Assembly (NCBI RefSeq): GCF_000830005.1
Contig: NZ_CP010407.1
Span: 3,019,001 to 3,083,000, forward strand
DNA: 64,000 nt
From: Streptomyces vietnamensis
GTDB taxonomy: Bacteria > Actinomycetota > Actinomycetes > Streptomycetales > Streptomycetaceae
Direction: 5' to 3'
Below are positions 26,469 to 34,602 of this stretch, in pieces. The notes below the pieces were generated by a model. The model was not told the origin of the DNA. It searched no databases and was given only the letters and a program-made list of their open reading frames with translations. A program made the position numbers and the translations under genes. Positions within the stretch are counted from its first letter, which is position 1, and the number at the start of each line of letters is the position of its first letter.

Positions 26469-27623
26469 CTACGGCACGTTCGGGGTGGTCTCGCAGCTCG
26501 CCGTGGCCGTGTCCGTGCCGGTCTCGCCGTCGCAGACGTCGGGGCCGCCGGCGCCGCCGTCGAGGGAGTCGTTGCCGGGGCCCGCGTGGATGCGGTCGGC
26601 GCCGTCGCCGCCGAAGAGGTCGTCGCGGCCGCCGGCCGTGCCGACCGTGACGGCGATGTTGAAGTCCGCGTTGTCGCCGAAGATCGAGTCGTTTCCGCCG
26701 CCGCCCTCGATCCTGTCGTCGCTGGCGGACGTGATGCCGGCGTCGACGACCGAGCTCTCGCCGACGAGGATCTCCGAGCCGGTGCCGCCGATGATGTGGT
26801 CGCGGCCCGATCCGGTCGCGTAACCGCCGCTCGCGGCACGGATGTTGTGGTCGCCGATCTGCAGACCGCCGTCGGGGCCGCCGTTCAGGGTGTCGTCGCC
26901 GCCGTCGCCGCTGGCGTTCCCGGTGGCGTCGGAGTCACCGATCATGAAGTCGGTGAAGCCGCCCCCGCCCAGCAGGGTGTCGTCGCCCGCGCCGTCCGCG
27001 TCGCCGGCCGTGGCGCGCGAGTCGCCGACCATGTCGTCGTCCGCGTCCCCGCCGTCCAGGAGGTCGCGGCCGCCGCCGGCGGCGTTGTTGCCGAGGCTGT
27101 CGCCGACCATGACGTCGTTGCCGACTCCGCCGTACAGCTTGTCGTTGCCGCCTCCGCTCGCGTCGCCGCCGGTGGCCCAGTTGTCGCCCACCATGACGTC
27201 GTTGCCGTCTCCGCCGGTGAGGGTGTCGTTACCGGCGGCGCCCTCCGCGTTGCCCGACAGTTCGCGGGTGTCGCCGGTCAGCCTGTCGTTGCCCGCCCCG
27301 CCGTCGATCTGGTCGTTGCCGAGACCGCCGCTGATCTGGTCGTCGCCGCCGAGGCCGCACACGCGGTCGTTGCCGCCGAGGCCGTTGATGATGTCCGCCC
27401 CCGTGGTCCCGATGATCACGTCCGCGCCGCTCGTGCCGTTGGTGGTCACTCCCGGGGTCGTGATCACGATGGTGGCCGGCTTGCCCAGACAGGTCGGGAC
27501 CTTCGCGGCCGACTCGGCCTGCACCGGGCCGGCCAGGCCGACCACACCACCCAGGACGAGCAGGGCGGCCGCCGCGGCCCTCGATCCGGTCCGCGTGCCG
27601 ACCTTCTGACGACGACTCATCAT
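26469..27623 (-). CDS. Secreted RTX (calcium-binding nonapeptide repeat) protein
   Basis: 384 residues. A Sec signal peptide (AAAALLVLGGVVGLAGPVQA) is followed by many GGxGxDxxx-type repeats, for example GLGGNDRVCGLGGDDQI, GGAGNDRLTG, GGDGNDVMVGD and GGDGADRIHAGPGNDSLDG. These fold into a Ca2+-binding beta-roll. Three late Cys residues may form disulfides. No enzyme domain was found, so it is likely a structural or binding protein of the cell envelope. The ATG at 27623 follows GAAAGG. The repeats are unusually spaced, with A/S/N-rich inserts between them (GDNWATGGDASGGGNDKLYG). Confidence 0.85.
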   Translation of the reverse strand: MMSRRQKVGTRTGSRAAAAALLVLGGVVGLAGPVQAESAAKVPTCLGKPATIVITTPGVTTNGTSGADVIIGTTGADIINGLGGNDRVCGLGGDDQISGGLGNDQIDGGAGNDRLTGDTRELSGNAEGAAGNDTLTGGDGNDVMVGDNWATGGDASGGGNDKLYGGVGNDVMVGDSLGNNAAGGGRDLLDGGDADDDMVGDSRATAGDADGAGDDTLLGGGGFTDFMIGDSDATGNASGDGGDDTLNGGPDGGLQIGDHNIRAASGGYATGSGRDHIIGGTGSEILVGESSVVDAGITSASDDRIEGGGGNDSIFGDNADFNIAVTVGTAGGRDDLFGGDGADRIHAGPGNDSLDGGAGGPDVCDGETGTDTATASCETTPNVP

Positions 27624-27731
27624 CGACAATCCTTTCGATTCGTGAACATGCATCCGCACGGGGACGTGTAACCGAAAGTGATGCCGACATGCCCTGGCGG
27701 GCACGCACTGTAGTCGGATGGCGGAAACGAT

Positions 27732-27761
27732 CGGCCCGCACGGCGGATGCCGTACGGGCCG
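27732..27761 (-). terminator. Terminator hairpin after mmsA
   Basis: CGGCCCG, mismatch, ACGGC, loop GGAT, GCCGT, mismatch, CGGGCCG. It lies 19 bases after the mmsA stop at the end of the inositol operon. Confidence 0.65.
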
Positions 27762-27779
27762 AGACGTCAGGACTGCTGA

Positions 27780-29282
27780 TCAGTGGTTGCGCGGGAAGCC
27801 CAGGTCGACGCCCGCGGGGGCCTCGGACGGGTCGGGCCAGCGGGTGGTGACGACCTTGCCGCGGGTGTAGAAGTGCACGCCGTCGTTGCCGTAGATGTGG
27901 TGGTCGCCGAAGAGCGAGTCCTTCCAGCCGCCGAAGGAGTGGTAGCCCACCGGCACCGGGATCGGCACGTTCACGCCGACCATGCCGGCCTGGACCTCCA
28001 GCTGGAAGCGGCGGGCGGCGCCGCCGTCACGGGTGAAGATCGCGGTGCCGTTGCCGAACGGCGAGGCGTTGATGAGGGCGAGGCCCTCCTCGTACGACTC
28101 GGCGCGCAGCACGCAAAGGACCGGGCCGAAGATCTCGTCCTGGTAGGCCTTGGCCGAGGTCGGCACGCGGTCGAGGAGGGACAGGCCGATCCAGTGGCCG
28201 TCCTCGTAGCCGTCGACGGTGTAGCCGGTGCCGTCCAGGACGACCTCGCAGCCCTCGTCCGCCGCGCCGTGGACGTACGAGGCGACCTTGTCGCGGTGGA
28301 CGGCCGTGATGAGCGGGCCCATCTCGGAGGTCGGGTCGTTGCCGGGGCCGATCTTGATCTTCTCGGCGCGCTCGCGGATCTTCTGGACGAGCTCGTCGCC
28401 GATGGAACCGACGGCCACGACCGCGGAGATCGCCATGCAGCGCTCGCCGGCGGAGCCGTAGGCCGCGGAGACGGCCGCGTCGGCGGCGGCGTCGAGGTCG
28501 GCGTCCGGGAGGACCAGCATGTGGTTCTTCGCGCCGCCGAGCGCCTGGACGCGCTTGCCGTTGGCGGAGGCGGTGGTGTGGATGTAGCGGGCGATCGGGG
28601 TCGAGCCGACGAAGGAGATCGCGGAGACGTCCGGGTGCTCCAGGAGGCGGTCGACGGCCACCTTGTCACCGTGGACGACGTTGAACACGCCGTCCGGCAG
28701 GCCCGCCTCGGCGAGCAGCTCGGCGATCTTCAGGGACGGGGAGGGGTCCTTCTCGCTGGGCTTGAGGATGAAGGTGTTGCCGGTCGCGATGGCGATCGGG
28801 AACATCCACATCGGCACCATGGCCGGGAAGTTGAAGGGCGTGATGCCGGCGACGACGCCGACGGGCTGGCGGATGGACGCCACGTCCACGCGGTTGGAGA
28901 CCTGGGTGGACAGCTCGCCCTTGAGCTGGGTGGTGATGCCGCAGGCCAGGTCGACGATCTCCAGGCCGCGGGCGACCTCGCCGAGGGCGTCGGAGTGGAC
29001 CTTGCCGTGCTCGGCGACGATCAGCTCGGCGATCGCGTCGCGGTTGGCGTCGAGCAGCGCGCGGAACTTGAAGAGGATCGTGGTGCGCTGGGCGAGCGAG
29101 GAGGTGCCCCAGGTCGCGAAGGCGTCCTTCGCGGCGGCGACGGCGGCGTCGACCTCGTCGACGGAGGCGAGCGCGACCTTGGTGGTGACGGCGCCGGTGG
29201 CCGGGTCGGTGACCGGGCCCCAGTTCCCCGACGTGCCCTCGACGGTCTTGCCACCGATCCAGTGGTGGACGGTCTTCGTCAT
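27780..29282 (-). CDS. mmsA: Methylmalonate-semialdehyde dehydrogenase, CoA-acylating
   Basis: 500 residues, the usual size. It converts malonate semialdehyde (inositol breakdown) or methylmalonate semialdehyde (valine breakdown) to acyl-CoA using NAD+ and CoA. Typical segments: TPFNFPAMVPMWMFPIAIA, LKPSEKDPS, GSTPIARYIHTTA, and YGSAGERCMAIS with the catalytic Cys near residue 286. DEIFGPVL and FGNGTAIFT follow. It is the last gene of a four-gene minus-strand cluster (iolC-iolB-iolD-mmsA), 14 bases after iolD, which supports the inositol (iolA) role. Confidence 0.95.
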   Translation of the reverse strand: MTKTVHHWIGGKTVEGTSGNWGPVTDPATGAVTTKVALASVDEVDAAVAAAKDAFATWGTSSLAQRTTILFKFRALLDANRDAIAELIVAEHGKVHSDALGEVARGLEIVDLACGITTQLKGELSTQVSNRVDVASIRQPVGVVAGITPFNFPAMVPMWMFPIAIATGNTFILKPSEKDPSPSLKIAELLAEAGLPDGVFNVVHGDKVAVDRLLEHPDVSAISFVGSTPIARYIHTTASANGKRVQALGGAKNHMLVLPDADLDAAADAAVSAAYGSAGERCMAISAVVAVGSIGDELVQKIRERAEKIKIGPGNDPTSEMGPLITAVHRDKVASYVHGAADEGCEVVLDGTGYTVDGYEDGHWIGLSLLDRVPTSAKAYQDEIFGPVLCVLRAESYEEGLALINASPFGNGTAIFTRDGGAARRFQLEVQAGMVGVNVPIPVPVGYHSFGGWKDSLFGDHHIYGNDGVHFYTRGKVVTTRWPDPSEAPAGVDLGFPRNH

Positions 29283-29296
29283 GACGAGTTACTCCT

Positions 29297-31147
29297 TCAG
29301 AGATGGCGGCGTCGGGCGGTGACGTGCCGGTCGTACTCCTCGCGGGCCTTGACCGCCGACGGGCGGGTCGACGTCTCGGCCACGGGCACATCCCACCACG
29401 CCTGGGCCGGGGGCGGGCCCGACACACTGTCTGCCGTTTCGGTCTCGACGTAGACACATGTGGGATCCGTGGCCGCCCGCGCGTCCGCGAGGGCTTCCCG
29501 CAGGTCACGCACGGTGCGCGGGCGCAGGACCCGCATGCCGAGGGAGGCGGCGTTGGCGCCGAGGTCGACGGGGAGCGGCGGCCCGGTGAAGCCGCCGTCC
29601 GCCGCCCGGTGGCGGTAGTCGGTGCCGTACCGCTCGGCGCCGACGGCCTCGGAGAGCCCGCCGATGGAGGCGTACCCGTGGTTCTGCAGGATCACCAGCT
29701 TCAGCGGCAGCCCCTCCTGGACGGCGGTGACGATTTCGGTGGGATTCATCAAGTATGTACCGTCGCCGACGAGCGCCCAGACGGGCCGACCGGGGGCGGC
29801 GAGGAGGACGCCGATCGCGGCGGGGATCTCGTATCCCATGCAGGAGTAGCCGTACTCGACGTGGTACTGGTCCCGGGAGCGGGTCCGCCAGAGCTTGTGG
29901 AGGTCGCCGGGGAGCGAGCCGGCGGCGTTGATCAAGATGTCGCTGGTGTCGACCAGAGTGTCGAGTACGCCGAGGACCTGGGTCTGGGTGGGGCGGGCGT
30001 CCTCGTCGGGGGCGGCGTACGCGGCGTCGGTCCGCTCCTGCCAGGCGGCCTTCGAGCGGTGCCACTCGGCCCGGCTCTGCCGGTGGCCGCCGAGTGCCTC
30101 GGTGAGGGCGGTGAGGCCCTCGCGGGCGTCGGCGACGAGGGGCAGCGCGGCCTGCTTGTGGGCGTCGAATCCGGCGATGTTGAGGTTCAGGAACGGCGTG
30201 TCGGGACGGAAGAGGGTGCCGGACGCGGTGGTGAAGTCGGTGAGGCGGGTGCCGACGCCGATGACCAGGTCGGCGGTGCGGGCGAGGACGTTCGCGGTGT
30301 CGGTACCGGTGTGGCCGATGCCGCCGACCTCGCACCAGTGGTCGTACGGGAGGACGCCCTTGCCGGCCTGGGTGGTGGCGACGGGCAGGCCGGTGCGCTC
30401 GGCCAGCTCGCGCAGCGCGTCCTCGGCACCGCTGTGCTTCACGCCGCCGCCCGCGATGATCAGCGGTCGTTTCGCGGCCTTCACGGCCCGGACGGCGGCG
30501 TCGAGTTCCTCCGTGGCGGGGCGGGGGCGACGGACGCGCCAGATCCGCTCGGCGAAGAACTCCTCCGGCCAGTCGTACGCCTCCGCCTGCACGTCCTGGG
30601 GCAGGGCGAGGGTCACGGCGCCGGTCTCGGCGGGGTCGGCGAGGACCCGGACGGCGGCGAGGGCGGCCGGGACCAGGGCCTCGGGGCGGGTGATCCGGTC
30701 GAAGTACCGCGACACCGGGCGGAGGCAGTCGTTGACGGACACGTCGCCCGCGTAAGGGACTTGGAGCTGCTGGAGGACGGGGTCGGCGGGGCGGCCGGCG
30801 AAGGTGTCGCCGGGCAGGAGGAGGACCGGGAGGTGGTTGATCGTGGCGAGGGCGGCGCCGGTGACGAGGTTGGTGGCGCCGGGGCCGATGGAGGTGGTGA
30901 CGGCGTGCGCGGAGAGCCGGTTCCTCTGGCGGGCGTAGCCGACGGCGGCGTGCACCATGGCCTGCTCGTTGCGGCCCTGGTGGAAGGGCATGTGCTGCTC
31001 TTCGACCAGCGCCTGGCCGATGCCGGCGACGTTCCCGTGGCCGAAGATGCCCCAGGTGGCGGTGATGAGCCGCTGCCGGACGCCGTCGCGCTCGGTGTGC
31101 TGGGCGGCGAGGAAGCGGACGAGGGCCTGCGCGACGGTGAGCCTCAT
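29297..31147 (-). CDS. iolD: 3D-(3,5/4)-trihydroxycyclohexane-1,2-dione hydrolase
   Basis: 616 residues, the usual size. A thiamine-diphosphate enzyme that opens the ring of the dione made from inosose. Features: RNEQAMVHAAVGYARQRNR near the N terminus (catalytic Glu), GPGATNLVTGAALA, YGYSCMGYEIPAAIG and GDGTYLMNPTEIVTAVQ with a downstream NHGYAS (Mg-ThDP motif). The ATG at 31147 overlaps the iolB stop as ATGA. A longer open frame exists upstream but lies within iolB. Confidence 0.95.
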   Translation of the reverse strand: MRLTVAQALVRFLAAQHTERDGVRQRLITATWGIFGHGNVAGIGQALVEEQHMPFHQGRNEQAMVHAAVGYARQRNRLSAHAVTTSIGPGATNLVTGAALATINHLPVLLLPGDTFAGRPADPVLQQLQVPYAGDVSVNDCLRPVSRYFDRITRPEALVPAALAAVRVLADPAETGAVTLALPQDVQAEAYDWPEEFFAERIWRVRRPRPATEELDAAVRAVKAAKRPLIIAGGGVKHSGAEDALRELAERTGLPVATTQAGKGVLPYDHWCEVGGIGHTGTDTANVLARTADLVIGVGTRLTDFTTASGTLFRPDTPFLNLNIAGFDAHKQAALPLVADAREGLTALTEALGGHRQSRAEWHRSKAAWQERTDAAYAAPDEDARPTQTQVLGVLDTLVDTSDILINAAGSLPGDLHKLWRTRSRDQYHVEYGYSCMGYEIPAAIGVLLAAPGRPVWALVGDGTYLMNPTEIVTAVQEGLPLKLVILQNHGYASIGGLSEAVGAERYGTDYRHRAADGGFTGPPLPVDLGANAASLGMRVLRPRTVRDLREALADARAATDPTCVYVETETADSVSGPPPAQAWWDVPVAETSTRPSAVKAREEYDRHVTARRRHL

Positions 31148-31962
31148 GCGTATCCCTCCGTGTGGTCCGGGTGGAAGCAGATCTTCCACTCCCTCTCGGG
31201 TCCGGGGCCCGCCATGACGTTGAGGTAGTAGAGGTCGTGCCCCGGCTGGGCGATCGAGGGCCCGTGCCAGCCGTCGGGGACGAGGACCGCGTCGCCGCCC
31301 CTGACTTCGGCGAGGAGGTCGGCGCCGCCGGGCCGGGAGGGCGAGATCCGCTGGTAGGCGCACCCGTGGGGGCCCTGGACCTCGTAGTAGTAGATCTCCT
31401 CCAGGACGGACTCGGCGCCCGGGCGGTGCTCGTCGTGCTTGTGCGGCGGGTAGGAGGACCAGTTCCCGCCGGGCGTGACGACCTCGACGGCGATCAGCCG
31501 GTCGCAGGCGAAGGCGTCCGCCGAGGCGAAGTTCCGCACGCGGCGGGTGCGGTTGCCGTTGCCCCGGGTCTCGACGGGAACCTCCGGCGCGGGGCCGTAG
31601 CGGGCGGGGAGTCGTCGCTCGCACTTCGCTCCTGCCAAAGCGAAGCGGCCTCCCGCGCCGGAGGCGATCTGGGCGTGGGCGTCGCGCGGTACGTAGGCGA
31701 AGTCGGTCACTCCTTCGAACACGCTCGTGCGGCCCAGGAGTTCGAGGATCTCGTCGTCGACGCGCACGCTACAGGCACCGGAGAGGGGAAGCACGACCCA
31801 TTCGGAATCCCCGCTCTCGAAGGAGTGGATCTCCCCTGGTCCGAGGGCGAGGACGCGAAGGGCGGAGTACGCCCATCCGGCCCGCTCGGGGTCGATGGAG
31901 ACGGCGTACGGGCCGTGGGCGGCGGTCCCGGCGGGGAGGTGGAGGGAAGGAGGGGATTTCAT
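31144..31962 (-). CDS. iolB: 5-deoxy-glucuronate isomerase
   Basis: 272 residues. It converts 5-deoxy-glucuronate to 2-deoxy-5-ke-gluconate in inositol catabolism. A double cupin with the metal site in NWSSYPPHKHDEHRPGAESV, LEEIYYYEVQGPHGCAYQR and VLVPDGWHGPSIAQPGHDLY, all typical of IolB. The ATG at 31962 is ten bases after the iolC stop and its 3' end overlaps iolD by 4 bases, so the genes are translated together. Confidence 0.94.
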   Translation of the reverse strand: MKSPPSLHLPAGTAAHGPYAVSIDPERAGWAYSALRVLALGPGEIHSFESGDSEWVVLPLSGACSVRVDDEILELLGRTSVFEGVTDFAYVPRDAHAQIASGAGGRFALAGAKCERRLPARYGPAPEVPVETRGNGNRTRRVRNFASADAFACDRLIAVEVVTPGGNWSSYPPHKHDEHRPGAESVLEEIYYYEVQGPHGCAYQRISPSRPGGADLLAEVRGGDAVLVPDGWHGPSIAQPGHDLYYLNVMAGPGPEREWKICFHPDHTEGYA

Positions 31963-31972
31963 GGGCCGATCC

Positions 31973-32950
31973 CTACCCCTTCTCCGGGATCGTTCCCGTG
32001 CCCGCCGCAAGCGCCGCGGCGATCTCCGTGGCGTCCGGCATCGCGGGCGCGCAGGCGAGGCGGCCCGCGACGATCGCGCCGGCGGCGTTGGCACGGCGCA
32101 GGACCGTGTCGAGGTCCTGTCCCGCGAGCAGGCCGTCGACGAGCGCCCCGCCGAACGCGTCGCCCGCGCCGAGCCCGTTGACGACCTCGACCGGCAGCGG
32201 CGGCACCTCGGCGCGGGTCCCGTCGGCGGCGAGCGCGAGGACGCCCGCGGGGCCCTGCTTGACGACGGCGAGCCGGACCGCGCCGGTCGCGAGGAGGGCG
32301 CGGGCGGCGGCCTCCGGCTCCCGCTCCCCCGTGGCGACCTCGCACTCGTCGAGGTTGCCGACGGCGACGGTCGCGTGCCGCAGCGCCTCCGTGTAGTACG
32401 GGCGGGCCGCCGTCGGGTCCGTCCAGAACATCGGCCGCCAGTCCAGGTCGAGGACCGTCACCTCCCGGCCGGAGCGGGCGCGCAGCGCCTCCAGGGTCGC
32501 GGTGCGGCTGGGTTCGGCGGACAGGCCGGTGCCGGTCGCCCAGAAGACCCGGGCGGCGCGGATCGCGTCGAGGTCCAGCTCGTGCGGCCGGATCTCCAGG
32601 TCGGGGGCCTGGGGGCGGCGGTAGAAGTACAGCGGGAAGTCGTCGGGCGGGAAGAGCGCGCAGAAGGTGACGGGGGTGGGGTACGCGTCGACCTCGGTCA
32701 CCCAGCGGTCGTCCACGGCGAAGCCCTTGAGCTCGCGGCGCAGGTAGGTGCCGAAGGGGTCGGCGCCGGTGCGGGAGATCAGCGCGGTGCGGCGGCCGAG
32801 GCGGGCGGCGGCGACGGCCACGTTGGCCGGGGAGCCGCCGAGGAACTTGCGGAAGGCGTCGACGCGGTCGAGACCGACGCCGGTCTGGAGCGGGTACAGG
32901 TCCACACCGAGGCGTCCCATGGTGATCAGGTCGTACGGCTCCGTCTCCAC
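31973..32950 (-). CDS. iolC: 5-dehydro-2-deoxygluconokinase
   Basis: 325 residues. PfkB-family sugar kinase that phosphorylates 2-deoxy-5-keto-gluconate. It has the N-terminal sugar site (MGRLGVDLYPLQTG, GGSPANVAVAAARLG) and the catalytic motif NGLGAGDAFGGALVDGLL with the base Asp near residue 265. It starts with GTG at 32950 after GAGAGGTGG. As first gene of the operon it has the promoter-operator region on its 5' side, shared with the divergent iolE-like gene. Confidence 0.93.
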   Translation of the reverse strand: METEPYDLITMGRLGVDLYPLQTGVGLDRVDAFRKFLGGSPANVAVAAARLGRRTALISRTGADPFGTYLRRELKGFAVDDRWVTEVDAYPTPVTFCALFPPDDFPLYFYRRPQAPDLEIRPHELDLDAIRAARVFWATGTGLSAEPSRTATLEALRARSGREVTVLDLDWRPMFWTDPTAARPYYTEALRHATVAVGNLDECEVATGEREPEAAARALLATGAVRLAVVKQGPAGVLALAADGTRAEVPPLPVEVVNGLGAGDAFGGALVDGLLAGQDLDTVLRRANAAGAIVAGRLACAPAMPDATEIAAALAAGTGTIPEKG

Positions 32951-32995
32951 GCGCCACCTCTCGGTCGGGCCGCCCTCGGCTCCGCTCCGCCCTCA

Positions 32996-33041
32996 GGTCT
33001 AGTCGTCCGCCGGGAGGCGTGTCAACGATATGTCCGGACAT
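32996..33041. promoter_or_regulatory. Divergent iol promoter-operator region
   Basis: On the minus strand TTGACA (33025-33020), 18 bases, TAGACC (33001-32996) could drive iolC. The perfect 12-bp palindrome ATGTCCGGACAT (33030-33041) lies just upstream of that -35 box and 50 bases before the iolE-like start, so one repressor could control both directions. Confidence 0.55.
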
Positions 33042-33090
33042 TCGGACGACCGCTTGACGCTGCTCTCGGGCCGCGGTCAAGGTGGCAGGC

Positions 33091-34014
33091 ATGACGAAGC
33101 CGTCGCCGCAACCGTCGTCCTCGCCGTCCCGCATCCGGATCGGTTCCGCCCCGGACTCCTGGGGGGTGTGGTTCCCCGACGATCCCCGGCAGGTGCCGTG
33201 GCAGCGCTTCCTCGACGAGGTGTCGGGCGCCGGCTACGGCTGGATCGAGCTCGGTCCGTACGGCTATCTGCCCACCGATCCGGCCGTCCTCGCGGAGGAG
33301 ACCGCGCGGCGCGGCCTGCGGGTCTCGGCGGGGACGGTCTTCACCGGGCTCCACCACGGGCCGGACGTCTGGGACCGCACCTGGGCGCACGTCGCCGAGA
33401 ACGCCGCCCTCGCGCAGGCCGTGGGCGCGGCCCATCTGGTCGTCATCCCCTCCTTCTGGCGGGACGACCGGACGGGCGAGGCCCTGGAGGATCCCGTGCT
33501 CACCGCCGGGCAGTGGCGGGACCTGACCCGGCTGACGGAGCGTCTGGGCCGGGAGGTGCACGAGCGGTACGGGCTGCGGATCGTGGTCCATCCGCACGCC
33601 GACACCCACCTCGACGGCGAGGAGAGCGTGACGCGCTTCCTCGACGCCACCGACCCGGACGCGGTCGCGCTCTGCCTGGACACCGGGCACTACGCGTACG
33701 CCGGCGGGGACAGCGTCAAGCTGATCGAGACGTACGGGGAGCGGATCGGCTACCTCCACCTCAAGCAGGTCGACCCGGAGGTCCTGGCCGGGGTGGTGGC
33801 CGAGGGGGTGCCGTTCGGTCCGGCGGTGGCGCGGGGCGTGATGTGCGAGCCGCCGTCCGGGGTGCCCGCGCTCGAACCGGTGCTCGCCGCCGCGTCGGCC
33901 CTGGACGTGGACCTGTTCGCGATCGTCGAGCAGGACATGTACCCGTGCGAGCCGGACGTCCCGTACCCGATCGCGCTGCGGACCCGGCGCTTCCTCCGCT
34001 CGTGCGGTGTGTGA
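33091..34014 (+). CDS. IolE-like inosose dehydratase or sugar isomerase (TIM barrel)
   Basis: 307 residues. The beginning, RIRIGSAPDSWGVWFPDDP, is the hallmark of 2-keto-myo-inositol dehydratase (IolE). The metal site is readable in VHPHADTHLDGEESV, LCLDTGHYAYAGGD, YLHLKQVDPE and FAIVEQDMYP. It would turn inosose into the dione used by IolD, completing the ring-opening steps in this cluster. The ATG at 33091 with AAGG eight bases upstream is chosen over the in-frame GTG at 33082. It is divergent from iolC. iolG (inositol dehydrogenase) is not adjacent, and a plain sugar-phosphate isomerase remains possible. Confidence 0.87.
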   Translation: MTKPSPQPSSSPSRIRIGSAPDSWGVWFPDDPRQVPWQRFLDEVSGAGYGWIELGPYGYLPTDPAVLAEETARRGLRVSAGTVFTGLHHGPDVWDRTWAHVAENAALAQAVGAAHLVVIPSFWRDDRTGEALEDPVLTAGQWRDLTRLTERLGREVHERYGLRIVVHPHADTHLDGEESVTRFLDATDPDAVALCLDTGHYAYAGGDSVKLIETYGERIGYLHLKQVDPEVLAGVVAEGVPFGPAVARGVMCEPPSGVPALEPVLAAASALDVDLFAIVEQDMYPCEPDVPYPIALRTRRFLRSCGV

Positions 34015-34283
34015 CCGGCGCATACCTTGCGGACCAGGGGTGACGCACGCGGACACACCGGTGGGCGCGTGTGCCACTTCCGTCACACGGATCCCCCTGT
34101 CGTCACGCTTGTCTCCGTTACGCGGGCTTTGCGTCACAGGCGTTCGACAGCCGCTCTCCTCCTGTCGGGAGGGCCGTTTCACCGGGCACAGGCTGATTGA
34201 TCTCTTGATCGCCGACGCCCGCCCGCAGCGCCCCCGAACGGCACCCCCGCCGCCGCTGCGCGGCGCGCAGGGAGGTACCAGGC

Positions 34284-34481
34284 ATGACGGACAGAAGGCT
34301 CTGGTCGTACAAGGACATCGCCGCACACATCCGAGTGCAGCCCGACACCATCCGCTCCTACCGGAAGCACGGGCTGCTTCCGGCACCCGACCACGTGGAG
34401 TCGGGCAAGCCCTACTGGTACGTGGACACGATCCGCGCCTGGGTCGCCGGCCGCCCCGGCAACCGGGCCCGCCGCGACTGA
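34284..34481 (+). CDS. Small MerR/AlpA-like helix-turn-helix protein
   Basis: 65 residues. YKDIAAHIRVQPDTIRSYRK followed by HGLLPAPDHVESGKPYWYVDTI is a compact winged HTH like the excisionase/MerR N-terminal domain, with no effector domain. It probably binds DNA; targets are unknown. The ATG follows GGGAGGT. In the 269 bases upstream are repeated GTCAC words (34082, 34102, 34133) and a small inverted repeat TCCGT-CAC-ACGGA (34079-34091) that could be its own control sites. Confidence 0.75.
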   Translation: MTDRRLWSYKDIAAHIRVQPDTIRSYRKHGLLPAPDHVESGKPYWYVDTIRAWVAGRPGNRARRD

Positions 34482-34506
34482 CCCCGTCCCGCCGCGCACG
34501 CCGGTG

Positions 34507-34543
34507 ACGCCGGGCTCCGGATCCCCCTTCCGGAGCCCGGCGT
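34507..34543. terminator. Bidirectional terminator between small HTH gene and MMPL gene
   Basis: ACGCCGGGCTCCGGA and TCCGGAGCCCGGCGT form a perfect 15-bp stem with a 7-base loop between convergent genes. Confidence 0.85.
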
Positions 34544-34602
34544 TCCGCTGTGTCGCGCCGGGCCGTCGCGGACCGTGCAGCCCCGGACCGTCGCGGGCCG
34601 GG

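Noticed and set aside
34015..34283. Possible small gene before the small HTH gene
   Set aside because: Only short frames without ribosome sites; the stretch looks like a control region with GTCAC repeats.
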